NCBI RefSeq assembly: GCF_014201615.1
Contig: NZ_JACHEU010000004.1
Location: forward strand, 186,001 to 250,000
DNA length: 64,000 bases
Direction of reading: 5' to 3'
DNA from: Aquamicrobium lusatiense
Lineage (GTDB): Bacteria; Pseudomonadota; Alphaproteobacteria; Rhizobiales; Rhizobiaceae
Every line of letters begins with the position of its first letter. The stretch's first letter is position 1. Positions 36,784-44,741 of the stretch are shown piece by piece. Both the position numbers and the translations under genes were made by a program. Under the pieces are notes generated by a model. It saw only the letters and a list, made by a program, of their open reading frames with translations. It did no database searches and was not told the DNA's origin.

Positions 36784-37803
36784 ATGGATGGCGGCAAGCC
36801 GACCAGAAAGACGACCATCTACGATCTGGCGACACTGGCCGGCACCTCGGCCAGTGCCGTCAGTGCGGTGCTCAACGGCACATGGAAGAAGCGCCGTATC
36901 AGCAGCCAGCTGGCCGAGAAGATCACCAGGCTGGCGCAGGAGCAGGGCTATGCGGTCAACATGCAGGCAAGCCTGCTGCGCCGGGAGAAATCCCGGATCA
37001 TCGGCATGATCGTGCCGAAATACGACAACCGCTATTTCGGCTCCATCGTCGAAACCTTCGAGGCGATGGCCCGCCAGCGCGATCTGTTTCCGATCATCAC
37101 CTGCACGCGCCGCGATCCCGACCTGGAGATGGAGGCCGCGCGCACCATGCTCTCCTATCAGGTCGAATGGCTGATCTCGACCGGCGCCACCAATCCCGAC
37201 CGTATCACCGATCTGTGTGGGCCGGCCGGCGTGCGCAGTCTCAATCTCGATCTTCCCGGCTCACATGCCCCATCGGTCATCTCCGACAACTTCGCGGGTG
37301 CGCGGGAACTGACGCGCCGTGTTCTCGTCAATTGCCGTCAGAGGCTTGGACAGGCACTGCCGCTGCTGTTCATTGGCGGGCGCGGGAACGACCACAACAC
37401 CAGCGAGCGCATCCGTGGCTTTCGCGCGGCGCATGAGGAGGTTGGGATCGAGGTGGACGAAAACCACATTCTGGCCTGCGGCTATGCGCCGGAAAAGGCC
37501 GAAGGCGCGCTTGGCGCGCTGGCGCAGCGGGAAGGGGTTCTGCCACAGGGCATGTTCGTCAACTCCACGATTTCCCTTGAGGGGGTGATGCGCTGGATAC
37601 GCCGTTCCGGCCATTACGAGGGCCGTGCGCCGGTGATGGGTTGCTTCGACTGGGACCCCTTCGCGGCTCTGCTTGCCGACGACATCGAGATGGTGCGTCA
37701 GGACGTGCCGCAGATGCTGGCGGCCGTGTTCGACATTATAGAAAACGGCGCGCCGCAGAACGCGCGTATAGAGATACCGCCCGTTTTCGTCAGCCGCGGC
37801 TAG
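36784..37803 (+). CDS. LacI family transcriptional regulator of the ribitol locus
   Basis: A 339-residue regulator. The N-terminal helix-turn-helix reads TTIYDLATLAGTSASAVSAVLNG, with the hinge at QEQGYAVNMQASLLRREKSRIIG. It is followed by a periplasmic-binding-protein-like effector domain (PKYDNRYFGSIVETFEAM and LLFIGGRGNDHNTSERIRGF). The ATG at 36784 has GAGGAG nine bases upstream; an open frame begins 29 codons earlier without a good site. It is divergent from the ribitol ABC operon and presumably binds the repeats at 36578-36613. Ribitol or D-ribulose is the likely inducer. Confidence 0.9.
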   Translation: MDGGKPTRKTTIYDLATLAGTSASAVSAVLNGTWKKRRISSQLAEKITRLAQEQGYAVNMQASLLRREKSRIIGMIVPKYDNRYFGSIVETFEAMARQRDLFPIITCTRRDPDLEMEAARTMLSYQVEWLISTGATNPDRITDLCGPAGVRSLNLDLPGSHAPSVISDNFAGARELTRRVLVNCRQRLGQALPLLFIGGRGNDHNTSERIRGFRAAHEEVGIEVDENHILACGYAPEKAEGALGALAQREGVLPQGMFVNSTISLEGVMRWIRRSGHYEGRAPVMGCFDWDPFAALLADDIEMVRQDVPQMLAAVFDIIENGAPQNARIEIPPVFVSRG

Positions 37804-37838
37804 AAAACATGGCTGCCGATGAGGGCCTGAACGCGAAA

Positions 37839-37871
37839 GGCCGCCGCGACTGTATCGCGGCGGCCTCTTTC
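37839..37871. terminator. Rho-independent terminator between converging genes
   Basis: GGCCGCCGCGA and TCGCGGCGGCC make an 11-bp perfect stem with a CTGTA loop, followed by TCTTTC on the plus strand and preceded by GCGAAA. It ends the LacI-type gene and can also serve the betaine transporter operon from the other side. Confidence 0.8.
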
Positions 37872-37931
37872 AGGCATGGCGGCAGGCGAGCCTGCCGTCC
37901 GTTCTCGTGACCTGGCTTGACAGGGTCAGGC

Positions 37932-38798
37932 CTACTTGGCGCCGACCCACTCCTTCACCTTGTCCGGGTTCTCGGAGATGTATTTTTCGACCGCCTTTTC
38001 ATAGGAGGTTTCCTGCGCATCGAACATGGCCGCTTCCAGTTCCGGAATCTCCACCTTCATGCGCGAGAGCAGTTCGGCCACCTTCGGGTTGTCATCCTTG
38101 AAACCCTTGCGGGCTAGGATGTCGATGTGCTCCGCCTTGCCGAGCGACTCCTTGGGGTCGTCGATGTAGCGCAGCTTGTACTTGCCGAACATCCAGTGCG
38201 GGCTCCATGCGGTGGCCACGAACCATTTCTCGGTGCGCATGGAGCGGTCGACCGTGGTCAGCATTCCCGCTTCACTGGAAATCTGAAGCTTGTAGTCGAG
38301 CCCGTAATCGGTGATCGCCTTTTCGGAAAGACGGGTCAGGCCGGCGCCCGGATCGATGCCCTGCACCTCGCCGCCGAGCTTTTCCTTCACCTCGGCCTTG
38401 CCCAGATCCTCGATCGAGGAAATCTCGCTCTCGGGGATGTAGTCGGGAACCACCCAGCCAAGCTTGGCGCCGTCATAGATGGTGCCGAGCGTATCGACCT
38501 TGTCTTCGATCCGCTTGAAGTAGTCGGCATGGGTTTCCGGCAGCCACGCCATCATCATGGCGTCGATGTCGCCGCGGCTCACGCCCTGATAAAGCGGCGC
38601 CACGTCGGTCTGAACCAGTTCGACCTTCTGGCCGAGTTCGTCCTCGATGAGCTTCGCGGCAAGCTTGGTCACGAATTCCGCGTCGGACCATGCGGCCCAG
38701 CCGATTTTCACCGGCTTGCCGTCCTGCGCGAGGGCGGCCGTTGCCATGCTGCCCGCCATCAGGGCAGCAAGGCCGATGCGCGTAAGTTTCCTGATCAT
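37932..38798 (-). CDS. Glycine betaine/proline ABC transporter substrate-binding protein (OpuAC/ProX type)
   Basis: A 288-residue periplasmic protein with a 24-residue signal peptide (ALA-QD). The OpuAC pattern is visible: VKIGWAAWSDAEFVTKLAAKLIEDELG, then VELVQTDVAPLYQGVSRGDIDAMMMAWLPETHADYF, and EKWFVATAWSPHWMFGKYKLRYIDDP, supplying the aromatic residues that cage a quaternary ammonium. The ATG at 38798 has AAGGAGAAG upstream. It is the last gene of the proV-proW-proX-like operon. Glycine betaine, proline betaine or choline are candidates. Confidence 0.92.
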   Translation of the reverse strand: MIRKLTRIGLAALMAGSMATAALAQDGKPVKIGWAAWSDAEFVTKLAAKLIEDELGQKVELVQTDVAPLYQGVSRGDIDAMMMAWLPETHADYFKRIEDKVDTLGTIYDGAKLGWVVPDYIPESEISSIEDLGKAEVKEKLGGEVQGIDPGAGLTRLSEKAITDYGLDYKLQISSEAGMLTTVDRSMRTEKWFVATAWSPHWMFGKYKLRYIDDPKESLGKAEHIDILARKGFKDDNPKVAELLSRMKVEIPELEAAMFDAQETSYEKAVEKYISENPDKVKEWVGAK

Positions 38799-38823
38799 AT
38801 CTTCTCCTTCTTGTTTTCGGAGC

Positions 38824-39756
38824 TCAAGCGGCGGCTGACCGCTGCTTGTCATCGGCAGCCGGAACCTTGGCCGGCGCTGACGCCTGCAAACGGTCCCCCG
38901 CCTTTCGGAAGGCAAGGAGGCTCAGGAAGCCCGAACCGCCCTTGCCGAAGCTCTGGGTGATCCTGTCGAGGACCACGGCCAGAATGACGACGGCCAGGCC
39001 GCCCTCGAAACCGGCGCCCACGTCAAGGCGCTGGATGCCGGTCAAAACATGATTGCCGAGCCCGCCGGCGCCGATCATCGAGGCGATGACCACCATCGAC
39101 AGCGACAGCATGATCGTCTGGTTGATGCCGGCCATGATGGAGGGCAGGGCATTGGGCAGTTGCACCTTGAACAGAAGCTGAGAGGGGGTGCAGCCGAAAG
39201 CCTGCCCGGCCTCGACCAGCTCTTCCTGAACCTGCCGGATGCCCAGATTGGTCAGGCGCACCACCGGCGGCATGGCGAAGATCACCGTGGCGATTGTGCC
39301 GGGCACGGCGCCAAGGCCGAAGAACATGGCGGCCGGGATCAGATAGACAAAGGCCGGCATGGTCTGCATCAGGTCGAGCACGGGCCTGAACAGGCCGGCC
39401 ACCCGGTCCGAGCGGGCCATGGCGATGCCGGCGGGAATGCCGACGACGACGGCGATCACGGTGGCGGAAAGCACCAGCGACAGCGTCTGCATGGTGCTTT
39501 GCCACAGGCCCATATGGTTGACCAGCGCCAGCGACACTATCGTGAAGAGCGCGAACTTCCAGCTCACCCTCCACAGCGAAAGCAGGGTCAGGATGGCGAT
39601 GCCGACCAGCGGCGAGGTGCCGGTGAGCAGCGATTGCAGGCCGCCTGTGACGAAGCCGATCGCCGCCGCGATGCCGTCGAGCGCCGGGGTGAAGTTGTCG
39701 AGTATGTAGTTGACGGTGACGTCGGCGCCGTGGCCGACGTTGAAATCGAAGTCCAT
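38824..39756 (-). CDS. Glycine betaine/proline ABC transporter permease (ProW/OpuAB type)
   Basis: A 310-residue inner-membrane permease. The N-terminal segment with LLSLWRVSWKFALFTIVSLALV precedes the transport domain TVIAVVVGIPAGIAMARSD, LDLMQTMPAFVYLIPAAMFFGLG, the EAA-like region VQEELVEAGQAFGCTPSQLLFKV, and MVVIASMIGAGGLG, all diagnostic of ProW. It lies 25 bp upstream of the binding protein and 21 bp downstream of the ATPase. Confidence 0.93.
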   Translation of the reverse strand: MDFDFNVGHGADVTVNYILDNFTPALDGIAAAIGFVTGGLQSLLTGTSPLVGIAILTLLSLWRVSWKFALFTIVSLALVNHMGLWQSTMQTLSLVLSATVIAVVVGIPAGIAMARSDRVAGLFRPVLDLMQTMPAFVYLIPAAMFFGLGAVPGTIATVIFAMPPVVRLTNLGIRQVQEELVEAGQAFGCTPSQLLFKVQLPNALPSIMAGINQTIMLSLSMVVIASMIGAGGLGNHVLTGIQRLDVGAGFEGGLAVVILAVVLDRITQSFGKGGSGFLSLLAFRKAGDRLQASAPAKVPAADDKQRSAAA

Positions 39757-39777
39757 GTAGTTTCCCTTCGGTTCGGC

Positions 39778-41010
39778 TCAGCCAGCGCGGTCGAGCGTTT
39801 CCAGAAGCGACGACTTGCTGAGGGAGCCGACATAGCGCCCCCGCTCATCGACCACGGGTACCGGCCAGCGGCTCGCTGCAACGAGTCCCAGCACATTCGA
39901 AAGAGGCTCGCCCGCGGGAATGGGCGTCACATCCTGAAGAAAGGCGTTGCGATACGGGTCCGCATCCTTCGCCCTGATCTTCTGGACCAGCACGTCCTGG
40001 CTGATCATGCCGTGATATTTCTTGTCGCGGCCGACGACGATGGCGACGTCACGGTCGCTTTGCGACATCTGCTCAAGTGCCGCCGCAGCGGTGGCCCCGC
40101 GCCGATCCACGAGGGTCAGCTGGGTGCGGCGCGCCACGTCTCCGGCCTTGAACACCTGCGAGACGTCCACATTGCGGAAGAAGGAGCGCACATAGTCGTT
40201 GGCCGGTTGGGAGACGATCTCGTCCGGCGTTCCCACCTGCACCACCTTGCCGTGCTGCATGATGCAGATGCGGTCGCCGATGCGCATGGCCTCGTCAAGG
40301 TCGTGGCTGACGAAGATGACGGTGCGGCTGTGCTCGGCCTGCAGGCGCATCAGTTCATCCTGCATTTCGGTGCGGATCAGCGGATCAAGTGCGGAGAAGG
40401 CTTCGTCCATCAGAAGGATGGTCGGCTCGCTGGCGAGCGCCCGGGCAAGCCCCACGCGCTGTTTCATGCCGCCGGAAAGCTGGTCCGGCCGGCTCATGGC
40501 GTAATCCCTGAGGCCGACGGCCTCAAGCGCTGCCATCGCCTTTTGCGTACGCTCAGCTTCGCCGACGCCGGACACTTCGAGCCCGAACGCGGCGTTGTTC
40601 AGCACATTGCGGTTTGGCAGCAGGGCGAAGGACTGGAACACCATGCTCATGTCGCGGCGGCGAAGCTCGATGAGGTCGCGTGTCGACAGCCTGGTTATGT
40701 CTTCGCCATTGACCTCGATGACGCCCGAGGTGGGCTCGATGAGGCGGTTGAGAAGGCGAAGCAGCGTCGACTTGCCGGAACCTGAAAGGCCCATGATGAC
40801 GAAGATCTCGCCATCCATGATGTCGAAGCTGACATCGTCGACACCGATCGTACAGCCGGTGGTTGCGTGGATTTCGGTTTTGCTTTTGCCAGCCCTCGTC
40901 ATATCGAGAGCGCTTTTGACGTTGCTTCCGAAGATTTTATAAACATTCTTCAATCGAAGTTTTACTTCGGAATGTCCATTCGATCCGTTTTTTTCGGTCG
41001 TTGAAGTCAT
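39778..41010 (-). CDS. Glycine betaine/proline ABC transporter ATPase with CBS domains (ProV/OpuAA type)
   Basis: A 410-residue ATPase. The N-terminal LKNVYKIFG, Walker A GLSGSGKS at 74-81, the signature LSGGMKQR, Walker B ILLMDEAFSALDPL and switch His in FVSHDLDEAM are followed by two CBS-like repeats (about 285-405). CBS domains in OpuA sense ionic strength, so this suggests osmoregulated uptake. The ATG at 41010 is preferred over a TTG two codons earlier; the ribosome-binding site is weak. It heads the operon behind a long AT-richer leader. Confidence 0.93.
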   Translation of the reverse strand: MTSTTEKNGSNGHSEVKLRLKNVYKIFGSNVKSALDMTRAGKSKTEIHATTGCTIGVDDVSFDIMDGEIFVIMGLSGSGKSTLLRLLNRLIEPTSGVIEVNGEDITRLSTRDLIELRRRDMSMVFQSFALLPNRNVLNNAAFGLEVSGVGEAERTQKAMAALEAVGLRDYAMSRPDQLSGGMKQRVGLARALASEPTILLMDEAFSALDPLIRTEMQDELMRLQAEHSRTVIFVSHDLDEAMRIGDRICIMQHGKVVQVGTPDEIVSQPANDYVRSFFRNVDVSQVFKAGDVARRTQLTLVDRRGATAAAALEQMSQSDRDVAIVVGRDKKYHGMISQDVLVQKIRAKDADPYRNAFLQDVTPIPAGEPLSNVLGLVAASRWPVPVVDERGRYVGSLSKSSLLETLDRAG

Positions 41011-41027
41011 AATCAATAGAGCACCCG

Positions 41028-41138
41028 CTTGGCTTGGCGAGTAAAATCTCCTCTGTTATAAGAAAAGCCAAGAATAACATCCGGCCGCGAAAAAATAAGC
41101 GATTGCGCTAGGTCAATGCTTTCCCGGCGCGATCGCTT
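41028..41138 (-). promoter_or_regulatory. Upstream region of the betaine operon with two inverted repeats
   Basis: CTTGGCTT (41028-41035) pairs with AAGCCAAG (41065-41072). AAGCGATTGCGC (41097-41108) pairs with GCGCGATCGCTT (41127-41138) at 11 of 12 positions, with an 18-bp spacer. The stretch is AT-richer than its surroundings and includes TTATAA and a TTGACC box on the minus strand. It is the probable promoter-operator region of the betaine operon. Confidence 0.45.
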
Positions 41139-41688
41139 GTTGCAATTTTTATATCGTACTGAAAAACCGATGTCCACCCGCAAAGGCACAAATGCGGGCG
41201 GGCGTCTTTTCCGGCAGGTTGCGCCGGACGCTTTCCGGGAGCCTTGCCGCAGGGGCCATCGCCAGCGTTCGCCTGCCTTTGCAAGGTCTGCGGCGTGCGT
41301 ACTGACGACATGCGGAAAAGAAACCGCAGCGCGGCTGTTCGCTGCAAATCCCGGGTAAGATTCCGGCTCCTCCCGATCACGGAAAGCCGTTCCGGCCGAA
41401 GCAGGCGCTCCCCTGCATGGCATCGTGTCCATCCGCGTCCTCCCCGCAGATCATCACCATCCGGCAACTGCCGGCGACTTGCGCGCCGTACAGGAAACCG
41501 GTGCGCCTCAGGGCGCCAACAGGCAGGATCATGCGCCGGGGTCGGGGCGTTCGCCGGTGCAACCGCGACAACGGCGTGTCGAAGACCGACATCGAACCGG
41601 CGCGGACAGGGTTCCGCGACAATTGGCAGGTCGCGGCGCAGGGCTCTTGTCAGGCCCCGCGTGCCGAAGACCGGGCGCGGGTCAAAAC
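41139..41688. other. Non-coding gap of about 550 bp
   Basis: No gene is supported here. Open frames on both strands exist, but they have low-complexity Arg/Pro/Ala-rich translations typical of GC-rich shadow frames and no ribosome-binding site. A structured RNA was considered, but no known riboswitch core was recognised. Confidence 0.5.
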
Positions 41689-43143
41689 TCAGATGTCGTC
41701 GGGGTTGGCGGCGGAGTAATGGGCGCGCTTGTCTTCGTACATGAGAAGGTCCGCCCGTCTGGCGACGGCTTCCAGCTTCTCGCCCGGCAGGCTCGTGGCT
41801 GCTCCGAGGGAAAGCTTCAGTTCCATCTGCGAATAATACTGGTTGTTGATGCCGATGAGCCGCCTGATGTTATCGACCATGGCCTCGGCGCCGCGTTCGT
41901 CGATATAGGGCAGAACGACAGCGAACTCGTCGCCGCCAATGCGGGCGGCATGGCCTGGCTGTGTCACCGCTTCGTTGAGCACTTCGCCAACGCGGCGCAG
42001 CAACCCGTCACCTGCGGCATGGCCCCATTGATCGTTTGCGGTCTTGAGGCCGTTGAGATCGAGAATGATGATCGAAACCGGCGCCTCGCCCTTGCGCTCC
42101 AGCCGGTTGAGCTCATCGACGTAATAGGCGCGATTGTGCAACTTGGTGAGCACGTCGTGCTTGCCGAGATATTCCAGATAGGCTTCGGCCTTCTTGCGGG
42201 CGGTGATGTCGGTCAGCGCCACCTGCACAAGCGACCAGTCGTCTTCGCGTCCCGGCAAAACCGAGAATTGCATGAGAACATGGCGCTCGGACCCGTCGAG
42301 CGCATAGTTCACCACTTCGCGCCTCTGGAAGAGGATGCCGTTCCACAGGTCGATAAGCTGCTCGCGGAAGTGCGATGCCATTTCATATCGGAAGATTTGC
42401 GGCAGGCTCTGCAACAGCGTCTTCTTGTCGTCCGCGAGAAATAGGGCCAGCGTCTCGTTGTTGATGTCCAGCACCCGGATCTCGCTGAGGCACTGGTGCA
42501 CGAATTCGGGGTGCACGTCGGTGAACACGCGAAAATCGACGATGCCGCGCTGGCGCACATCATCCATCAACTGCTTGATGCGGCTGAAATCCTCGACCCA
42601 CAGCGAAATGGGCGAGTGCTCGAAAAGCCCCTGTGCATATTGCTTGTGGCGATCCTGTTCGCGCAGCGCATCCTCGCGCGCGGTGACATCCTCGATGGCC
42701 AGCAGAACCCGATCCCAGCTTTCCTCGTGGCCGGGAAGTATGCGGCCCTTGAGCTGGATATCGATGCGCCGGCCGCCCAGCGAATAGTTCACCGTGTTGC
42801 TGCTGAAATGGTCCGAGCCGTTCCAGAGCTGGACCATTTCCCCGATGTGCGGCTCCAGCATGTCGGCATTGAAAATCCGATGCAGGTTCGCCACCAGATG
42901 ATCGACGTCATCGGCCTCGAACAGCGAGAGCGTCTTGCGATTGACCTTGAGCACGCGGATCTGACTGGTGCACAGATCGAGGCGGCTGGTGTCTTCTCTC
43001 AGAAAGGCGCCCAGATCCGAAACGCCCTCGGCACGCCAGATGTCGAACTGCCTGCGCAGACCGCTGTAGTCTTCCAGCCACAGGGAGATTGGCGCCAGCT
43101 CGAATATGTTGGCGCTGTCGATCAGTGCGGCGTCGATGCTCAT
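41689..43143 (-). CDS. Diguanylate cyclase with duplicated PAS-like sensor (GGDEF)
   Basis: A 484-residue protein with two related N-terminal sensor units (about 10-150 and 165-305). Each begins with an ISLWxEDxS motif (PISLWLEDYSGLRRQFD, PISLWVEDFSRIKQLMD) and ends near DVTAR or DITAR, clear evidence of internal duplication. The C-terminal domain (about 325-484) has DLNGLKTANDQWGHAAGD and the active-site GGDEF at about 402-406, so it should make cyclic di-GMP. No EAL domain and no membrane segment are seen. A GGGAAG ribosome-binding site precedes the ATG at 43143. No dedicated partner gene adjoins it. Confidence 0.92.
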   Translation of the reverse strand: MSIDAALIDSANIFELAPISLWLEDYSGLRRQFDIWRAEGVSDLGAFLREDTSRLDLCTSQIRVLKVNRKTLSLFEADDVDHLVANLHRIFNADMLEPHIGEMVQLWNGSDHFSSNTVNYSLGGRRIDIQLKGRILPGHEESWDRVLLAIEDVTAREDALREQDRHKQYAQGLFEHSPISLWVEDFSRIKQLMDDVRQRGIVDFRVFTDVHPEFVHQCLSEIRVLDINNETLALFLADDKKTLLQSLPQIFRYEMASHFREQLIDLWNGILFQRREVVNYALDGSERHVLMQFSVLPGREDDWSLVQVALTDITARKKAEAYLEYLGKHDVLTKLHNRAYYVDELNRLERKGEAPVSIIILDLNGLKTANDQWGHAAGDGLLRRVGEVLNEAVTQPGHAARIGGDEFAVVLPYIDERGAEAMVDNIRRLIGINNQYYSQMELKLSLGAATSLPGEKLEAVARRADLLMYEDKRAHYSAANPDDI

Positions 43144-43193
43144 TGTCTTCCCGTTCTCTTCCGCTGCGCGGGCCACGCATGCCAGGTCGAACC

Positions 43194-43215
43194 CGTACAG
43201 CCTGTGACCTGTACG
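43194..43215. promoter_or_regulatory. 7-bp inverted repeat upstream of the diguanylate cyclase gene
   Basis: CGTACAG and CTGTACG are separated by 8 bp, 51 bp upstream of the start codon. A dimeric regulator could bind here; none is identified. The rest of the 43144-43470 gap has no gene I can support. Confidence 0.4.
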
Positions 43216-43471
43216 ACATTTTGCTAAACATTGGTTATCGCCTGAAGCCTTTTGTTGCGTCCAACAGGTCAGAAGTGGACGCGGGGAGCAAGGCAACCGG
43301 ACAACGAAAAGGCATGTATCGCAAGCAGAATAAAGGGCAAGGGCTAGACAGCCAGCTTTGCCCGCCGGGAAACCGGAATGCCCCACCGGGGAAGAAGGGG
43401 AGAGCGGGCGATTGCAACATTCGGGCCGATGCCCGCAGAACAGGTCAGGGCCTGTTCAGGCAAGGCAAAAT

Positions 43472-43508
43472 GAAAAACGGCAGGGATACGGAATTCCGCG
43501 TCCCTGCC
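43472..43508 (-). terminator. Rho-independent terminator of the formyltransferase gene
   Basis: On the minus strand GGCAGGGA and TCCCTGCC enclose a self-complementary CGGAATTCCG core, followed directly by GTTTTTC. It begins 56 bp past the formyltransferase stop codon and has the full features of an intrinsic terminator. Confidence 0.85.
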
Positions 43509-43563
43509 GCCTGCAAAGCCTGGCACCATGGAATATACGGGCGCCGGCAGAAAATCCCTCCGG

Positions 43564-44532
43564 CTACTGGCCTGACGCCGCCGCGAGATCGGGAGCTGCA
43601 TGCGACTCCAGCTTATCGCCGGTCGAAAGACCCAGCGATTTCGCGAATGCCGCTGCCGACATCTTCTTTCCCGCTTCCGTGCGCACCTTGGCGATCTCCA
43701 CCGTGCCGCCTTGCACGGATATGGTGATCGTTTCCTCCGCAATCCCCACGATCTCGCCCGGCTTGCCCTGAACGTCGCCAAAGCGGCGCACCTGATGCTT
43801 TCTGGCCTCGAACAGCCGCACCTTCTCACCAAGCACGGTCGTCCATGCGCCGGGTGCCGGGTCACAACCACGGATGAGGTTGTGAATCATGTCGATGTGC
43901 GCGCTCCAGCTGATCCTCGCCTCCGCATCGCGACACCAGCCTTCATAGGAAGCCGCGTCCTCGTCCTGCACGGTTTCGGTGTGACGTCCTTCGACCACGA
44001 GGTCGGCGGCCTCCAGCATCGCTTCGACGCCGAGCGGAAACAGGCCGTCGAAATAGACGGTGCCGAGCGTGTCCTCCGGCCCGATGGCAACGCGCTTCTG
44101 GAGGATGACCGGGCCTTCATCCAGCCCGTCAGTCGGGCGGAAGATGGTGAGGCCTGTCTCCGTGTCACCCTTGATGATCGGCCAGTTGATGGAACTTGGA
44201 CCGCGATATTTCGGCAGCAGCGAGGGATGGTACTGGATGGTGCCATGCCTTGGAATGTTGACGAAGGACTGCGGCGCGAACTGCAGCACATAGGCCATGA
44301 CGGCAAGATCGACGTCGAGCGCGCGTAAAGCGCCTTCGGCCGTCGGGCTTTTCAGGTTGGGAAGCTGGAATACGCGCAGCCCAAGTTCCTCCGCGGCCAG
44401 CCGCAACGGATCGGGACGCGCGCCCGGCTTTTCGGGGGCACAGAAAACGCCGGCGACTTCGTCGCCCCGGGCCAGAAAGGCTTCCAGTACACTCTTACCG
44501 AAGGCCTGCTGGCCAATAATTGCAATGCGCAT
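43564..44532 (-). CDS. 10-formyltetrahydrofolate hydrolase/formyltransferase-domain protein (ALDH1L N-terminal-like)
   Basis: A 322-residue protein of the methionyl-tRNA formyltransferase fold. It starts MRIAIIGQQAFGKSVLEAFL and has YHPSLLPKYRGPSSINW with His102 and SLLP, and GLDEGPV with Asp138. Those two catalytic residues are shared by formyltransferases and by the hydrolase domain of 10-formyl-THF dehydrogenase. The Y-H-P-S context and the IHNLIRGCDPAPGAWT block resemble the latter more than true Fmt. A C-terminal OB-like domain (about 215-310) follows. A strong GAGGAGG ribosome-binding site precedes the ATG. With the aldehyde dehydrogenase gene upstream on the same strand it may form a split 10-formyl-THF dehydrogenase. 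Confidence 0.85.
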   Translation of the reverse strand: MRIAIIGQQAFGKSVLEAFLARGDEVAGVFCAPEKPGARPDPLRLAAEELGLRVFQLPNLKSPTAEGALRALDVDLAVMAYVLQFAPQSFVNIPRHGTIQYHPSLLPKYRGPSSINWPIIKGDTETGLTIFRPTDGLDEGPVILQKRVAIGPEDTLGTVYFDGLFPLGVEAMLEAADLVVEGRHTETVQDEDAASYEGWCRDAEARISWSAHIDMIHNLIRGCDPAPGAWTTVLGEKVRLFEARKHQVRRFGDVQGKPGEIVGIAEETITISVQGGTVEIAKVRTEAGKKMSAAAFAKSLGLSTGDKLESHAAPDLAAASGQ

Positions 44533-44642
44533 GCTTTTTCCTCCTCGGTTCTCAGGCAAAGACCGGCCGTGCTTCGCCGAAGGCTGCGCGCAGGAGGCGG
44601 CAGACCCGGCCGGCAATGACGGCGGATGGATCGGTGGGGGGC

Positions 44643-44721
44643 AGAGCATTTCTGCTGTTCCCGAAGCGCGGAAATGCTCTGACCGTCTGGTTTCATGCGG
44701 CTCTGAACCCAAAGCCGCATG
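44643..44721. repeat. Two consecutive palindromes between the formyltransferase and aldehyde dehydrogenase genes
   Basis: AGAGCATTTC (44643-44652) and GAAATGCTCT (44671-44680) are a perfect 10-bp inverted repeat. A second one, CATGCGGCT (44694-44702) with AGCCGCATG (44713-44721), lies 14 bp further. AGAGCATTT-type palindromes are common dispersed intergenic elements in Rhizobiales, so the first may be a mobile-type repeat. The second could end or process the aldehyde dehydrogenase transcript. There is no second copy of the first element in this window that I found. Confidence 0.5.
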
Positions 44722-44741
44722 GAGTGCTTGATGCGACTTCT

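Noticed and set aside
39049..40785. A 578-aa plus-strand open frame
   Set aside because: It runs antisense across the ProW-like and ProV-like genes and its His/Asp/Gly-rich translation has no recognisable domain.
41013..41432. A 139-aa minus-strand open frame upstream of the betaine ATPase gene
   Set aside because: There is no ribosome-binding site, the composition is Arg/Ala/Pro-rich, and it runs across the inverted repeats. I treat the region as non-coding.
41139..41688. A cobalamin or other riboswitch in the long gap
   Set aside because: I looked for the cobalamin-riboswitch core and other conserved riboswitch cores on both strands and found no ordered set of motifs. GC-rich stems alone are not evidence.
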